A stretch of 42,048 nucleotides of DNA from an uncultured Oscillospiraceae bacterium (GCA_949878425.1 CATLAL010000023.1:1-42048); one strand, 5' to 3'. Positions 6,263 to 13,575 are shown, numbered from the stretch's first letter. The notes: generated from the letters alone by a model not told the origin. Numbers and translations: made by a program.

Positions 6263-6590
6263 CTCCTCTCACGGAATTTTTTGTACGCGAACACACCGCC
6301 AGCGCCCAGGGCCAGCACCACCACCCCGATGATCACGGGGCGCTTCAGACCGGACAGAGCCATAGGCTCTTTAGCGGTGTCCGGGGCCTCGGAGCTGCCG
6401 GGGGCCTCCGTCTGACCGGGGTCGGGGTCATGCGTGTCATCGCCGCCAGGGGCCTTGGATTCCTCCGGGGCCTTTTCGCTGCCGAAGACGGCGGTGTAGG
6501 TGACCACGGCGCAGTTGGACTTGGACACCTCGCCGGTGTAGCTGGCGCTGACGGTGTAGCCGGTGGCGTACCGGCTGGAAGTGGTCCCGG
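6259..6590 (-). pseudogene. Surface-protein C-terminus: last beta domain, Pro/Glu linker, membrane anchor
   Basis: Reading backwards from the stop: a basic tail (KKFRERR), a membrane helix (PVIIGVVVLALGAGGVFAY), a Pro/Asp/Glu/Ala-rich linker and a beta-domain end with TGYTVSASYTGEVSKSN and CAVVTYTAVF, typical of Cna/FN3-type repeats. It is the C-terminal ~110 residues of a larger exported protein of the conjugative element. There is no LPxTG motif before the helix; the protein is simply membrane-anchored. Upstream of about 6590 the DNA switches to another gene in a different frame. The fragment has no start of its own except a GTG at 6528. Confidence 0.6.
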
Positions 6591-6692
6591 TATGTACTGT
6601 GCGGTGGTCAGGCCCGATTCCTCTCTGGCATCTGAGATTTTTTGATGCAATTCTAAGCTGATCTGGGCGCAGAGGTTCTTTGTGGCTGGCAT
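6345..6692 (-). pseudogene. Small mobile-element protein start fused out of frame to the surface-anchor fragment
   Basis: The ATG at 6692 has a good ribosome binding site (AAAGGAG). The first ~34 residues (KNLCAQISLELHQKI, then EESGLTTAQYI) resemble small ribbon-helix-helix-like or regulatory proteins that are common in Clostridia conjugative elements. After QYI the sequence becomes proline/alanine/threonine-rich because it is read out of frame from the surface-protein gene, so only bases 6590-6692 are genuine. The ribosome binding site lies directly behind the end of the transposase fragment. Confidence 0.5.
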
Positions 6693-6696
6693 GGTG

Positions 6697-7101
6697 TCAT
6701 TCTCCTTTCACCAGACCTTTTTCCACACACTGGCGCACCACTTCCTCAAACAGCCGCCGGAACACCTTCCGAAACGCAGGCTTCCGCCGCCGCAGCTGGC
6801 TGATCGTACTGTGGTCTGGCACTCGTTCATCCAAATCTATTCCAAGATACCAACGAAACGCGTTGCTGTCCGCACACCGCACCTCGATCTGCCGCTCCGA
6901 GGGGATGCCGTACAAAAAACCCAGCAACAGGTATTTTACCATTACTACCGGGTCAATGGGCGCACGGCCATACCTCCGGCTGTACAAGTGAGCCGTCTCC
7001 TCATACACAAACGATAAATCCAGCGCCGCTTCCAATTTCCGCAGAAAATGATTTTCCGGTACCAAATCCTCTATCGTCACCATGTGATATTTTAACTGCA
7101 T
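6697..7101 (-). pseudogene. IS1182-like transposase, N-terminal third
   Basis: 134 residues matching the N-terminal DUF772 domain of IS1182/IS5-type transposases: VPENHFLRKLEAALDLSFVY, YGRAPIDPVVMVKYLLLG, SERQIEVRCADSNAFRWYLG and PDHSTISQLRRR. The frame ends at GLVKGE where unrelated DNA with the next gene's ribosome binding site begins near 6697, so all catalytic DDE residues are missing. The 5' side keeps the IS end, which reappears inverted at 8151. A central piece of the same transposase family lies on the plus strand at 8182-8643. Confidence 0.8.
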
Positions 7102-7131
7102 TTCCTCGCCCCCCTGCTCTAATTATACCAT

Positions 7132-7191
7132 ATTTATTCGAGCGCTTTGGGGGCACTTTGTCAACAGCTCCACCGTGAGACGCATTTTTTA
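7132..7191. repeat. IS end, left inverted copy
   Basis: Sixty bases that recur in inverted orientation at 8151-8211 with one substitution and one single-base indel. In this copy it leads directly into the transposase start on the minus strand, so it is the 5' end of the insertion sequence. The outer boundary (TAAAAAATGCG on the minus strand) borders the HTH gene. Confidence 0.85.
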
Positions 7192-7203
7192 CTGACAGAT
7201 ACC

Positions 7204-7506
7204 CTATTTCATATTGTCGATCATATTCAAGATAAGCTGTTTCTGTTCGGCAGACAGCAGCGCCCACTTATCCAGCAGTCCCCGCTGTTCCCCGGTCAAT
7301 GGCACAAGCTCCCCCTCAGTAAAGAACTCGCCCAGCGTCATACCAAACGCCTTGCAGATTGTTTCCAGTGTCGAGATCGTTGGCTCCGAATCTTTGCGGA
7401 AAACGTGTGAGAGTGTGGACTGTGCCAAGCCGGATTCTTTGCATAGGCGATATACGCTCCAATTCCGCTGTTCCATGAGTTGTTCTATCCGTCCAAGTAC
7501 ATCCAT
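7204..7506 (-). CDS. XRE-family HTH transcriptional regulator
   Basis: A 100-residue protein with an N-terminal HTH_3 domain (about residues 6-62; helix-turn-helix around LCKESGLAQSTLSHVFRKD) and a short helical C-terminus (LLDKWALLSAEQKQLILNMIDNM) of the kind used for dimerisation. The length fits a single-domain XRE repressor. It is divergent from the SLOG gene, with 141 bases between them that hold an inverted repeat, so it probably represses itself and the SLOG gene. It looks complete. The IS end begins 12 bases after its stop codon. Confidence 0.85.
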   Translation of the reverse strand: MDVLGRIEQLMEQRNWSVYRLCKESGLAQSTLSHVFRKDSEPTISTLETICKAFGMTLGEFFTEGELVPLTGEQRGLLDKWALLSAEQKQLILNMIDNMK

Positions 7507-7539
7507 AGTCTATCACCTCTTTTGAAACTATTTTACATT

Positions 7540-7600
7540 CGTTTTAGATTGCAAAATAGAACGAAAATAGGCTTTATTTTACTTCGATAATAGGCTATAA
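7540..7600. promoter_or_regulatory. Divergent control region of the HTH and SLOG genes
   Basis: AT-rich DNA between the divergent genes contains the inverted repeat TTCGTT (7540-7545) / AACGAA (7562-7567), two copies of TTTTAC(A)TTCG, and TATAAT near 7595 directed at the SLOG gene. A natural binding site for the XRE regulator. Confidence 0.45.
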
Positions 7601-7647
7601 TAGGATGTGCAATTAGGGATGAAAAATCAAAGAAAAGGGAGCGAAAA

Positions 7648-8181
7648 ATGGAAATAGCAAAAAAACGGATGCAGACCTGCTGCTTCACGGGCCACCGGGA
7701 GCTACCACCGAAGGAACAGGCGGAGATTGCCAACAGGCTGAAGCGTGTCATAGTGGCCCTATACCAAAAGGGTATCAGATATTACGGGGCGGGGGGTGCC
7801 CTGGGCTTTGATGCCCTCGCCGCCCGGACGGTGATCTGTCTGCGGGAGAACTGTCCCGGCATGAAACTGATTCTTGTCCTGCCGTGTCTGACGCAGACCA
7901 GGGGATGGAGGCCGGAGGACATAGCGGAGTATGAGCGGATCAAGTCTCAGGCGGATAAGGTTGTCTATACAGCCCAGCAGTACACACCGGGCTGTATGCA
8001 CAGGCGCAACCGGCATTTGGTAGATCACAGCGGGGTATTTGTCTGCTATCTGACAAAGGAGAGCGGAGGGACGGCATATACCGCCAATTATGCAAAGCGG
8101 CATGGAATCGAAATTATCAATATTGCTTGGAGAGATGGCCTTTATCCCATTAAAAAATGCGTCTCACCGTGGAGCTGTTGA
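7648..8181 (+). CDS. SLOG-domain (DUF1273/YpsA-like) protein
   Basis: A 177-residue protein with the Rossmann-type SLOG signature: CCFTGHR at the start, GGALGFDALAA glycine loop, and GGTAYT near the end. The DUF1273/YpsA branch of SLOG proteins is thought to bind a nucleotide-derived ligand; several SLOG families act as sensors in phage-defence and nucleotide-signalling systems. It is about the normal family length up to IEIINIAW. The last ~12 residues (KKCVSPWSC) are read from the IS end, so the native C-terminus was replaced by a short tail when the IS landed. Divergent partner is the XRE regulator. Likely soluble and cytoplasmic. Confidence 0.8.
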   Translation: MEIAKKRMQTCCFTGHRELPPKEQAEIANRLKRVIVALYQKGIRYYGAGGALGFDALAARTVICLRENCPGMKLILVLPCLTQTRGWRPEDIAEYERIKSQADKVVYTAQQYTPGCMHRRNRHLVDHSGVFVCYLTKESGGTAYTANYAKRHGIEIINIAWRDGLYPIKKCVSPWSC

Positions 8182-8211
8182 CAAAGTGCCCCCAAAGCGC
8201 TCGAAATAAAT
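8151..8211. repeat. IS end, right inverted copy
   Basis: Inverted counterpart of 7132-7191. It begins within the last codons of the SLOG gene and is followed, after an internal deletion, by the middle of the transposase gene. The two copies face outwards from the HTH-SLOG pair. Confidence 0.85.
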
Positions 8212-8643
8212 GAGGAGGGACTGGAGGAGCTGAAACGGCAGACAGGGCAGCGCCGGGCGAAGCGAACAAAGCAGGTGAAAAAGGACAAGCGCCGTTCCCG
8301 CAAGAAGGTGAGCAGTACCGATCCGGAGTCGGGCTACATGAAGCAGCCCGGCAAGCCCAGCGGTTTTTATTATCTGTCTCACCAGACAACCGACCCGGAC
8401 CACGGTATCATCACTGCTGTAACCGTGACGCCGGGGGATGTCCATGACTCACGGCCCTATTTGGAGCAGTTGGAGTATGTCCATAAACATGTTGTGCCGC
8501 TGCAAGCCGCCGCGGCGGACTCCGCCTATGACTTCCCCCTGGCACACCGAGCGCTGGAAGAACTGGGCATTGACTTCTTTGTCGTGCCCCAGCCCGCCTA
8601 TGACCGCACGAAAGCTGAACTGAAGCGGGATGTATTCACCTAA
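8182..8643 (+). pseudogene. IS1182-like transposase, central fragment
   Basis: Reading from EEGLEELKRQTG, through a lysine/arginine-rich stretch, STDPESGYMKQPGKPSGFYYLSH, then DPDHGIITAVTVTPGDVHDS and AADSAYDFPLAHRALEE, this is the DDE catalytic core region of the same transposase family as 6697-7101. It is joined to the IS 5' end by a deletion of the intervening ~500 bases near 8212. It stops at AELKRDVFT, losing the C-terminus. Asp residues of STD and AADS are the expected catalytic positions. No functional enzyme is possible from either piece. Confidence 0.8.
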
Positions 8644-8683
8644 GCTCCAACCTTACGACAAATGAAAAGGATTTTGGTATAGC

Positions 8684-8721
8684 AGAAGGAGTGCCGACCG
8701 CATGGTTGGCGCTTCTTTTTT
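8684..8721 (+). terminator. Rho-independent terminator
   Basis: AGAAGGAGTGCCGACC, loop GCAT, and GGTTGGC-GCTTCT followed by TTTTT form a strong plus-strand terminator between the transposase fragment and the recombinase remnant. Confidence 0.75.
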
Positions 8722-8782
8722 ACCCTGTACGCTTATCAGAGTGCTGCCGCCCAGCATTGTCATAAACGCACAGCGCAAAAAG

Positions 8783-9336
8783 AAGGAGAGCTAGCTGTAT
8801 TTCGTTTGCCGGACCTACCAGCGGTTCACCAGGGCAGGGGTATGCACTAGCCACACCATCAAGGAGGAGACGGTCACCCAGGCGGTGGTGGAAAAGGTGC
8901 GGGAGGTCTGCGGGGCCTACTTGCAGGCGGATCGACTCCTGCCCAGGTCCCAAAAGCGGTAGTCAGGGCGATAGCCGAATGGGACAATGAGAAAGAGATC
9001 AACTCCATCAAGGCCAAAATCGACAGCCTGACCGCCCATCTGGATAAGATCTACATGGATAAGCTGGGCGGTGTCCTGGACGAGGCCGACTTCCAGCGCA
9101 TTCACGCTAAGGTCAAGGCCGACCGCGCCGCCTTGGAACAGCGGCTCAGCCAGCTGGACCGCCCGGACTTCTCCCCGGCAGAGCAGGCCGGCCTGGCAAA
9201 AAAACTGGTGGAGCGGTTCCAGGAAGCCGCCCCCGCCAACCGGGAACTGCTGGTCAGTCTCATCGAACGGGTGGAGTTGACCGCAGGCAAACAAGTCATC
9301 ATCAAATTCCGCTTCAAACAGCTGGAAACTGATTAA
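8783..9336 (+). pseudogene. Large serine recombinase, C-terminal remnant with a frameshift
   Basis: The first part reads FVCRTYQRFTRAGVCTSHTI and then VTQAVVEKVREVCGAYLQADRLLP, the zinc-ribbon and following helix of large serine recombinases. It then hits a stop at 8961-8963. The reading continues one frame back with KAVVRAIAEWDNEKEINSI, a long coiled coil (KIDSLTAHLDKIYMDKLGGVLDEADF) and the end motif LIERVELTAGKQVIIKFRF. So one frameshift (near 8945-8960) separates two good halves. The catalytic serine domain and core recombinase domain are missing. Such recombinases lie at the end of the element they integrate, so this probably marks the right end of the conjugative element. Confidence 0.75.
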
Positions 9337-9406
9337 AACCGGCACAAAATCACAAACCACGTCGTTTACAATACCGGGGGCGCAAGTGTGTTGCCTATAT
9401 CTGACC

Positions 9407-9450
9407 GGCGCAGGGCCCGGGAACAGAAGACTGTCCTCGGGCCCTGCGCC
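9407..9450 (-). terminator. Bidirectional GC-rich hairpin between the recombinase remnant and the aldo/keto reductase gene
   Basis: A perfect 13-base-pair stem (GGCGCAGGGCCCG / CGGGCCCTGCGCC) with an 18-base loop, 14 bases past the aldo/keto reductase stop. There is no clear T run on either side, so termination is inferred from position. Confidence 0.55.
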
Positions 9451-9464
9451 TCTGAAAAGATCAA

Positions 9465-10451
9465 TTATCCGTTCTGGGCCATGACGCCCACCAGCCTGTG
9501 GGGGACGTAGGCCTCCTCCAGGCGCTCAATCTCCTCCGCCGTCAGATGCAGCTCCACGGCCCTGGCGGCGCCCTCGATGTGGTGGAACTTGGTAGCTCCC
9601 ACTACGGGGGCGGTTACCTTCGTCAGAAGCCACGCCAGGGAGACCTCCGTCATAGATACGCCCCGGCTCTCGGCGATCTCTGCCACCCGGCGGATGATGA
9701 CGCCGTCCTGCTCCGCCGTGGCGTCGTACTTGCCCTTGGCGTAGCTGTCCTTCTCCAGCCGCTGGGAGGTCTCGCCGGGCCTTTTGGCCAGCCGGCCACC
9801 CGCCAGGGCGCTGTAGGGCGTCATGGCGATGTTGTCCTCCCGGCACAGGGGGACCATCTCCCGCTCCTCCTCCCGGAAGATCAGGTTGTAGTGCCCCTGG
9901 ACCGAGACAAACTTGGGGAAGCCCTCCCGCTCCGCCAGGGCGTTGGCCTTGGCCAGCTGCCAGGCGTAGCAGTTGGAGATACCCACAGCCCGGACCTTTC
10001 CGGTCTTGACGGCGCGGCTGAGGCCCTCCATGATTTCATGGAGGGGCGTGTGGTAGTCCCACATGTGGCAGATATAGAGGTCCACATAGTCCATGCCCAG
10101 GTTGGCGAGGCTCCGCTCCAGCATCCGCTCCACGTGCTGCTGGCCCGTGACGCCCGCCGCGATCTCCTCCGGGGTCCGGGGGGTGAACTTGGTGGCCACT
10201 ACCACCTCGTCCCGCTTGGCCATGTCCCGCAGGGCGCGGCCCACGTACTGCTCGCTTGTTCCTCCCTGGTAGGAGATGGCGGTGTCGTAGAAGTTGACCC
10301 CCAGCTCCAGGCCCCGCCGGATAATCTCCCGGGAGCGCTCCTCGTCCAGCGTCCAGGCGTGCTGGCCCGCCCCGGCGTCGCCGAAGCCCATGCACCCCAT
10401 GCAGATTCTGGAGACCTTCAGATCGGAAGTCCCTAATTTCACGTATTGCAT
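9465..10451 (-). CDS. Aldo/keto reductase
   Basis: A 328-residue (alpha/beta)8 NADPH-dependent reductase of the AKR family (YdhF/IolS-like length). The catalytic tetrad is visible: D56 and Y61 in FYDTAISYQGG, K88 in VVATKF, H129 in DLYICHMWD. The cofactor end motif (VVGATKFHHIEG) is near the C-terminus. The ribosome binding site AAGGAGG is ten bases before the ATG. It is followed upstream, in the same direction, by a TetR gene, which most likely controls it. Reduces a carbonyl or quinone-type compound; substrate unknown. The sequence is complete. Confidence 0.92.
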   Translation of the reverse strand: MQYVKLGTSDLKVSRICMGCMGFGDAGAGQHAWTLDEERSREIIRRGLELGVNFYDTAISYQGGTSEQYVGRALRDMAKRDEVVVATKFTPRTPEEIAAGVTGQQHVERMLERSLANLGMDYVDLYICHMWDYHTPLHEIMEGLSRAVKTGKVRAVGISNCYAWQLAKANALAEREGFPKFVSVQGHYNLIFREEEREMVPLCREDNIAMTPYSALAGGRLAKRPGETSQRLEKDSYAKGKYDATAEQDGVIIRRVAEIAESRGVSMTEVSLAWLLTKVTAPVVGATKFHHIEGAARAVELHLTAEEIERLEEAYVPHRLVGVMAQNG

Positions 10452-10504
10452 CTCGCATTCCTCCTTGTCACTCGCTCTGCGGTATCCGGTTGTGTCTGCT
10501 CCAC

Positions 10505-10533
10505 AGTATACGGGATTTTCGGTCCTGTTTCCA
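10505..10533 (-). promoter_or_regulatory. Candidate promoter of the aldo/keto reductase gene
   Basis: Minus strand: TGGAAA, 17 bases, TATACT, 54 bases before the start codon. The -35 is weak, as expected for a regulated promoter. Confidence 0.45.
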
Positions 10534-10573
10534 GATACAAAAGGGCTCTGCCGTCCAAAAATAGACGGTTTCC

Positions 10574-11161
10574 CTAAATTGTCTGTTCCCCATGGGGCTT
10601 ATAGGGCCCCTCCGGCAGCTCCCGGCCCGCCAGCAGCTTTCCAAGCCCGATATCCCGGAGCCGGGTAATCATGGCGGCCACCTCCTCCGCGCCCGAGGAC
10701 GCGCCCGAGAGGATCCAGGTCAGCAGCATGCTGATGGAGGCCACGGCGTGGTACTCCGTGGCAAATCGGAGCTCCTCCGGCATGGAGCCGCCATAGAGCA
10801 TCTGATGCCAGGTCAGGTCGAACTCCTTGCAATGGCTGAACATGAACTCCCGCAGGCAGTTCTGCCCCTCCAGCATACAGGCCTGCCGCAGGAAGTCCCT
10901 GTGGGCCTGCACGTTCCTGGCGACCGCCAGATTGGCGCGGCTGAAATCCAGATTCTTATCGGGACTCTGGAAATCCGGAATGATCCGCTTGAGGTAGACG
11001 CGCTGGATGAGGTCGTTCTTGTCCTGGAAGTAGTTGTAGAAGGTCTGACGGCTCACGCCGGTCTCCGCCAGGATGTCCTTGACCGTAATGGCCTTCAGGG
11101 GCCTCCTCCCGCACAGGTTCAGCAGCCCGTCCATGATGAGGGCTTCCATATCCACCGCCAT
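10574..11161 (-). CDS. TetR/AcrR-family transcriptional regulator
   Basis: A 195-residue regulator when started at the ATG at 11161. An upstream GTG is rejected because the promoter -10 lies downstream of it. The N-terminal TetR domain is clear (ITVKDILAETGVSRQTFYNYFQDKNDLI). The C-terminal ligand domain resembles the DhaS-like TetR group, with a W-H-Q-M-L-Y stretch and a terminal helix that forms the dimer. It has its own promoter. The neighbouring aldo/keto reductase, transcribed the same way 120 bases on, is its likely target, perhaps in response to an electrophile. Confidence 0.88.
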   Translation of the reverse strand: MAVDMEALIMDGLLNLCGRRPLKAITVKDILAETGVSRQTFYNYFQDKNDLIQRVYLKRIIPDFQSPDKNLDFSRANLAVARNVQAHRDFLRQACMLEGQNCLREFMFSHCKEFDLTWHQMLYGGSMPEELRFATEYHAVASISMLLTWILSGASSGAEEVAAMITRLRDIGLGKLLAGRELPEGPYKPHGEQTI

Positions 11162-11202
11162 CTCTCCCACAGCTCCTCTCCGAAATATTCTCCTGTTCTC
11201 CC

Positions 11203-11232
11203 AGTATAGCACAGGTGTCCCGGCCCTAGCAA
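11203..11232 (-). promoter_or_regulatory. Promoter of the TetR gene
   Basis: Minus strand: TTGCTA, 18 bases, TATACT, ending 41 bases before the ATG at 11161. It fixes the start choice for the regulator. Confidence 0.65.
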
Positions 11233-11268
11233 GGCTGAAATTAGAGCCTGCTCCGCGTTGATTCCCAG

Positions 11269-11297
11269 TTTACATTTCCCTCCATTTGTGGTATTCT
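11269..11297 (+). promoter_or_regulatory. Promoter of the nucleotidyltransferase gene
   Basis: TTTACA, 17 bases, TATTCT, 65 bases before the start codon at 11363, facing away from the TetR promoter. Confidence 0.6.
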
Positions 11298-11362
11298 GAA
11301 CCTGTCCAATCTCCGGCCAGCCGGACGGAGACGGGCGGAATGAATGATGGAGGAATAATAAG

Positions 11363-12283
11363 ATGGAAAGACCTGTTTTAGTCGTCCTGGCCGCCGGACT
11401 GGGCAGCCGCTATGGCGGACTCAAGCAGATGGACAGCGTAGGCGGCCACGGCCAGAGCATCATCGACTACTCGATCTACGACGCCCGGCGGGCGGGCTTT
11501 GAAACCGTTGTCTTTGTCATCAAGCACGAGATGGAATCGGACTTCCGCCAGGCGGTGGGGGACCGCATCAGCCGGGGCATCGAGGTCCGCTACGCCTTCC
11601 AGGAGCTCAGCGATCTCCCGGCGGGCTACGCCCTCCCCCCGGAGCGAAAGAAGCCCTGGGGCACCACCCACGCGGTGCTGGCCGCCCGGGAGCTGGTCCA
11701 CGGCCCCTTCGCGGTGATAAACGCCGACGACTACTACGGGCCGGAGGCCTTCCAGGTGATCTTTGACTACCTCTCCAGCCACGCCGGCCAGCCGGACGCC
11801 TACGCCATGGTGGGCTACCGCCTGGGCAACACGGTCACGGAGAACGGCAGCGTGGCCCGGGGCATCTGCTCCGTGAGTCCGGACGGGTATCTGGAGAAGG
11901 TGGTGGAGCGCACCTGCATTGAGAAGGACGGCGCGGACGCCCGCTTTACCGTTGACGGCGGCCAGAGCTGGGAGCATCTGCCCGGCGATACGCTGGTGTC
12001 CATGAACTTCTGGGGCTTCCAGCGCAGCTTCCTGGACGAGGCCCAGGCCCGGTTCCCCTACTTCCTGGACCGCATCCTGGCGGAGAACCCGGAGAAGGGG
12101 GAGTTCTTCCTGCCCCTGCTGGTCAGTGACATGCTGGACCGGGGCCTGGCCCGGGTGCGGCTGCTCTCCAGCGGCGACAAGTGGTTTGGCGTCACTTACC
12201 GGGAGGACAAGCCCTCCGTTGTGCAGGCTCTGCGGGAAAAGACGGAGCAGGGCCTCTACCCGGAGAACCTCTGGGGCGTGTGA
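11363..12283 (+). CDS. Sugar-phosphate nucleotidyltransferase-family protein
   Basis: A 306-residue protein with the NTP_transferase fold. The nucleotide-binding loop is LAAGLGSRYGGLKQM (residues 9-23). The metal-binding region is INADDYYG. A later FWGFQRSFLDEA segment is typical of the uncharacterised nucleotidyltransferase group close to glucose-1-phosphate thymidylyl/uridylyltransferases. It lacks the C-terminal left-handed helix of GlmU/GlgC. Ribosome binding site GGAGG is 7-8 bases before the ATG. The sugar and nucleotide cannot be deduced. It is followed 90 bases on by the EFR1-type gene, possibly in the same transcript. Confidence 0.85.
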   Translation: MERPVLVVLAAGLGSRYGGLKQMDSVGGHGQSIIDYSIYDARRAGFETVVFVIKHEMESDFRQAVGDRISRGIEVRYAFQELSDLPAGYALPPERKKPWGTTHAVLAARELVHGPFAVINADDYYGPEAFQVIFDYLSSHAGQPDAYAMVGYRLGNTVTENGSVARGICSVSPDGYLEKVVERTCIEKDGADARFTVDGGQSWEHLPGDTLVSMNFWGFQRSFLDEAQARFPYFLDRILAENPEKGEFFLPLLVSDMLDRGLARVRLLSSGDKWFGVTYREDKPSVVQALREKTEQGLYPENLWGV

Positions 12284-12372
12284 GAGAATCTGTCTGTCCC
12301 CCTTTTTTCTCTGGAAACCGGCAGAGGAAAAGGGGTATGATACCGTCAAACTGATATGGAAGGGGAACCCCA

Positions 12373-13137
12373 ATGATTTTCTACTTTTCCGCCACAGGCA
12401 ACAGCAAGTATGTGGCCGAGCGCATCGCCGAGGCCACGGACGACCGGCTCATCTCCCTGCGGGACGCCATCCGCAGCCGCAGCTACCGCTATGATGTGGG
12501 CCGGGAGGAGCGCGTCGGCTTCGTTGCGCCGGTATATTTCTGCGGCCTGCCCAGTATCCTGCAATTTTTCCTGGAGAAGCTGGAGCTGAGGGGCTACGAG
12601 GACCAGTATGTCTACGTGGTGCTCACCTGCGGCAAGGTGACGGGAGACGCCGCCAGCCAGCTGGGAAAGCAGCTGAAGAGGAGGGGGATCCTCCTCTCCG
12701 CTCAGTTCGGTATTCCCATGGTAGATAACTACGTGCCCGCTTTCCGCATGCCGGGGCGGGAGGAGGCGGACGAGGTGCTCGACCGGGCGGAGGAGTACAT
12801 TGACGAGGCCCGCCGGGCTATCCGCGCCAAGGGCATTGGCGATTACAACCGCTGTCAGGGCGCGGTTCCCGGCATCCTTACGGCGGGCCACATCCTCTAT
12901 GCCCACGGCCGGTCCACCAAGCCCTTTGTGGTAACGGATCAGTGCATCAGCTGCGGCCTCTGCCAGGAGATCTGCCCCTGCGGGGCCATCGCCCTCTCCG
13001 GCGGCAGGCCCCAGTGGCGCAAGCCCCAGTGCGTGCAGTGCATGGGCTGCCTCCACCGCTGCCCGGCGGAGGCCATCCGCTGGAAAAGAGCTGGCGAGGA
13101 CCGAGGCCGCTATGTCAATCCCCGGGTGGATCTGTAG
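12373..13137 (+). CDS. EFR1-type flavodoxin/ferredoxin fusion protein
   Basis: A 254-residue fusion. Residues 1-160 are a flavodoxin-like domain with an FMN phosphate loop (YFSATGNSKYVAERIAE), and residues 185-240 a 2[4Fe-4S] ferredoxin. The two cluster motifs are C191-x2-C194-x2-C197-x3-C201 and C220-x2-C223-x2-C226-x3-C230, the second Cys of one motif set followed by Pro as usual. Such proteins shuttle electrons between low-potential ferredoxin pools and flavoenzymes in anaerobes. Start ATG at 12373 has GGAGGGG-like AAGGGGA upstream. It is complete. Confidence 0.9.
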   Translation: MIFYFSATGNSKYVAERIAEATDDRLISLRDAIRSRSYRYDVGREERVGFVAPVYFCGLPSILQFFLEKLELRGYEDQYVYVVLTCGKVTGDAASQLGKQLKRRGILLSAQFGIPMVDNYVPAFRMPGREEADEVLDRAEEYIDEARRAIRAKGIGDYNRCQGAVPGILTAGHILYAHGRSTKPFVVTDQCISCGLCQEICPCGAIALSGGRPQWRKPQCVQCMGCLHRCPAEAIRWKRAGEDRGRYVNPRVDL

Positions 13138-13262
13138 AGCCCTCGAAGGGTCCGCCGCCCCACAGGGCGCGTGTGCGTTTCCATGAGGTCATGTGCGTTT
13201 GGCCGCATGCGCGGCCAGCAGTGCTGCGCCGACTATTATAGTCAACGCAGTTGGAAACGAGT

Positions 13263-13330
13263 AAATGCTGGGCTCCGCCCAAACCCGCTGGGGCTTTGCC
13301 CCAGACCCCACCGCCCTTTTCAAAGGGCGG
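13263..13330. repeat. GC-rich interspersed hairpin sequence
   Basis: Two small perfect hairpins (CTGGGGC TTT GCCCCAG and CCGCCCTTTTCAAAGGGCGG) lie in a C-rich spacer after the EFR1-type gene. A similar CTTTTCAAAGGG hairpin occurs at 32631-32653, so it is probably a dispersed repeat that also stops transcription. Confidence 0.5.
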
Positions 13331-13350
13331 CCCTAAACTTTACCTCTTTT

Positions 13351-13516
13351 TAAGAAGCTGTACCAATAAGTGAAGTATGCAGATTTGCGGGAGAAAACCG
13401 TCTCTGGCAAGGCAAAAAATTGTAGGAATACTTTGGGTATTTCAAAAATTTTTAACGCGCCCAGGGGCGGTTTTGGCCGCAAAGATGCGTGCTGCGCCTA
13501 TTGGTACAGCTTCTAA
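13351..13516. mobile_element. MITE-like element with 15-base terminal inverted repeats
   Basis: GAAGCTGTACCAATA (13354-13368) and its exact reverse complement (13499-13513) bound about 160 bases with no convincing gene. The trinucleotide TAA directly flanks both ends (13351-13353 and 13514-13516), as a target-site duplication would. The inside is AT-richer than the surroundings on the left half. Confidence 0.65.
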
Positions 13517-13528
13517 TGTGGTCACTAT

Positions 13529-13575
13529 AAAAAAGTCTCTCCGTCCGGCCGCAGCCGGACGGAGAGACTTTTCTC
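13529..13575 (+). terminator. Strong bidirectional terminator hairpin
   Basis: A 19-base-pair perfect stem (13531-13549 with 13554-13572, loop CGCA) is flanked by A and T runs on both strands, so it can stop transcription both from the left and from the bactofilin operon on the right. Confidence 0.75.

Noticed and set aside
5645..6415. 256-codon plus-strand frame, Gly/Val-rich
   Set aside because: Antisense of the sortase-like and anchor fragments; low-complexity product and no ribosome binding site.
8945..8965. TCCCAAAAG at the recombinase frameshift as programmed -1 slippage
   Set aside because: The zero-frame codons are TCC-CAA-AAG, which do not fit the X-XXY-YYZ rule. With the missing N-terminus this is simply a pseudogene frameshift.
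9498..10436. Long plus-strand frame opposite the aldo/keto reductase
   Set aside because: Shadow frame produced by GC-rich codon usage; the minus strand has complete AKR motifs and a ribosome binding site.
11378..12373. 331-codon minus-strand frame opposite the nucleotidyltransferase
   Set aside because: Antisense shadow; no motif, no promoter, and the plus strand has clear nucleotidyltransferase signatures.
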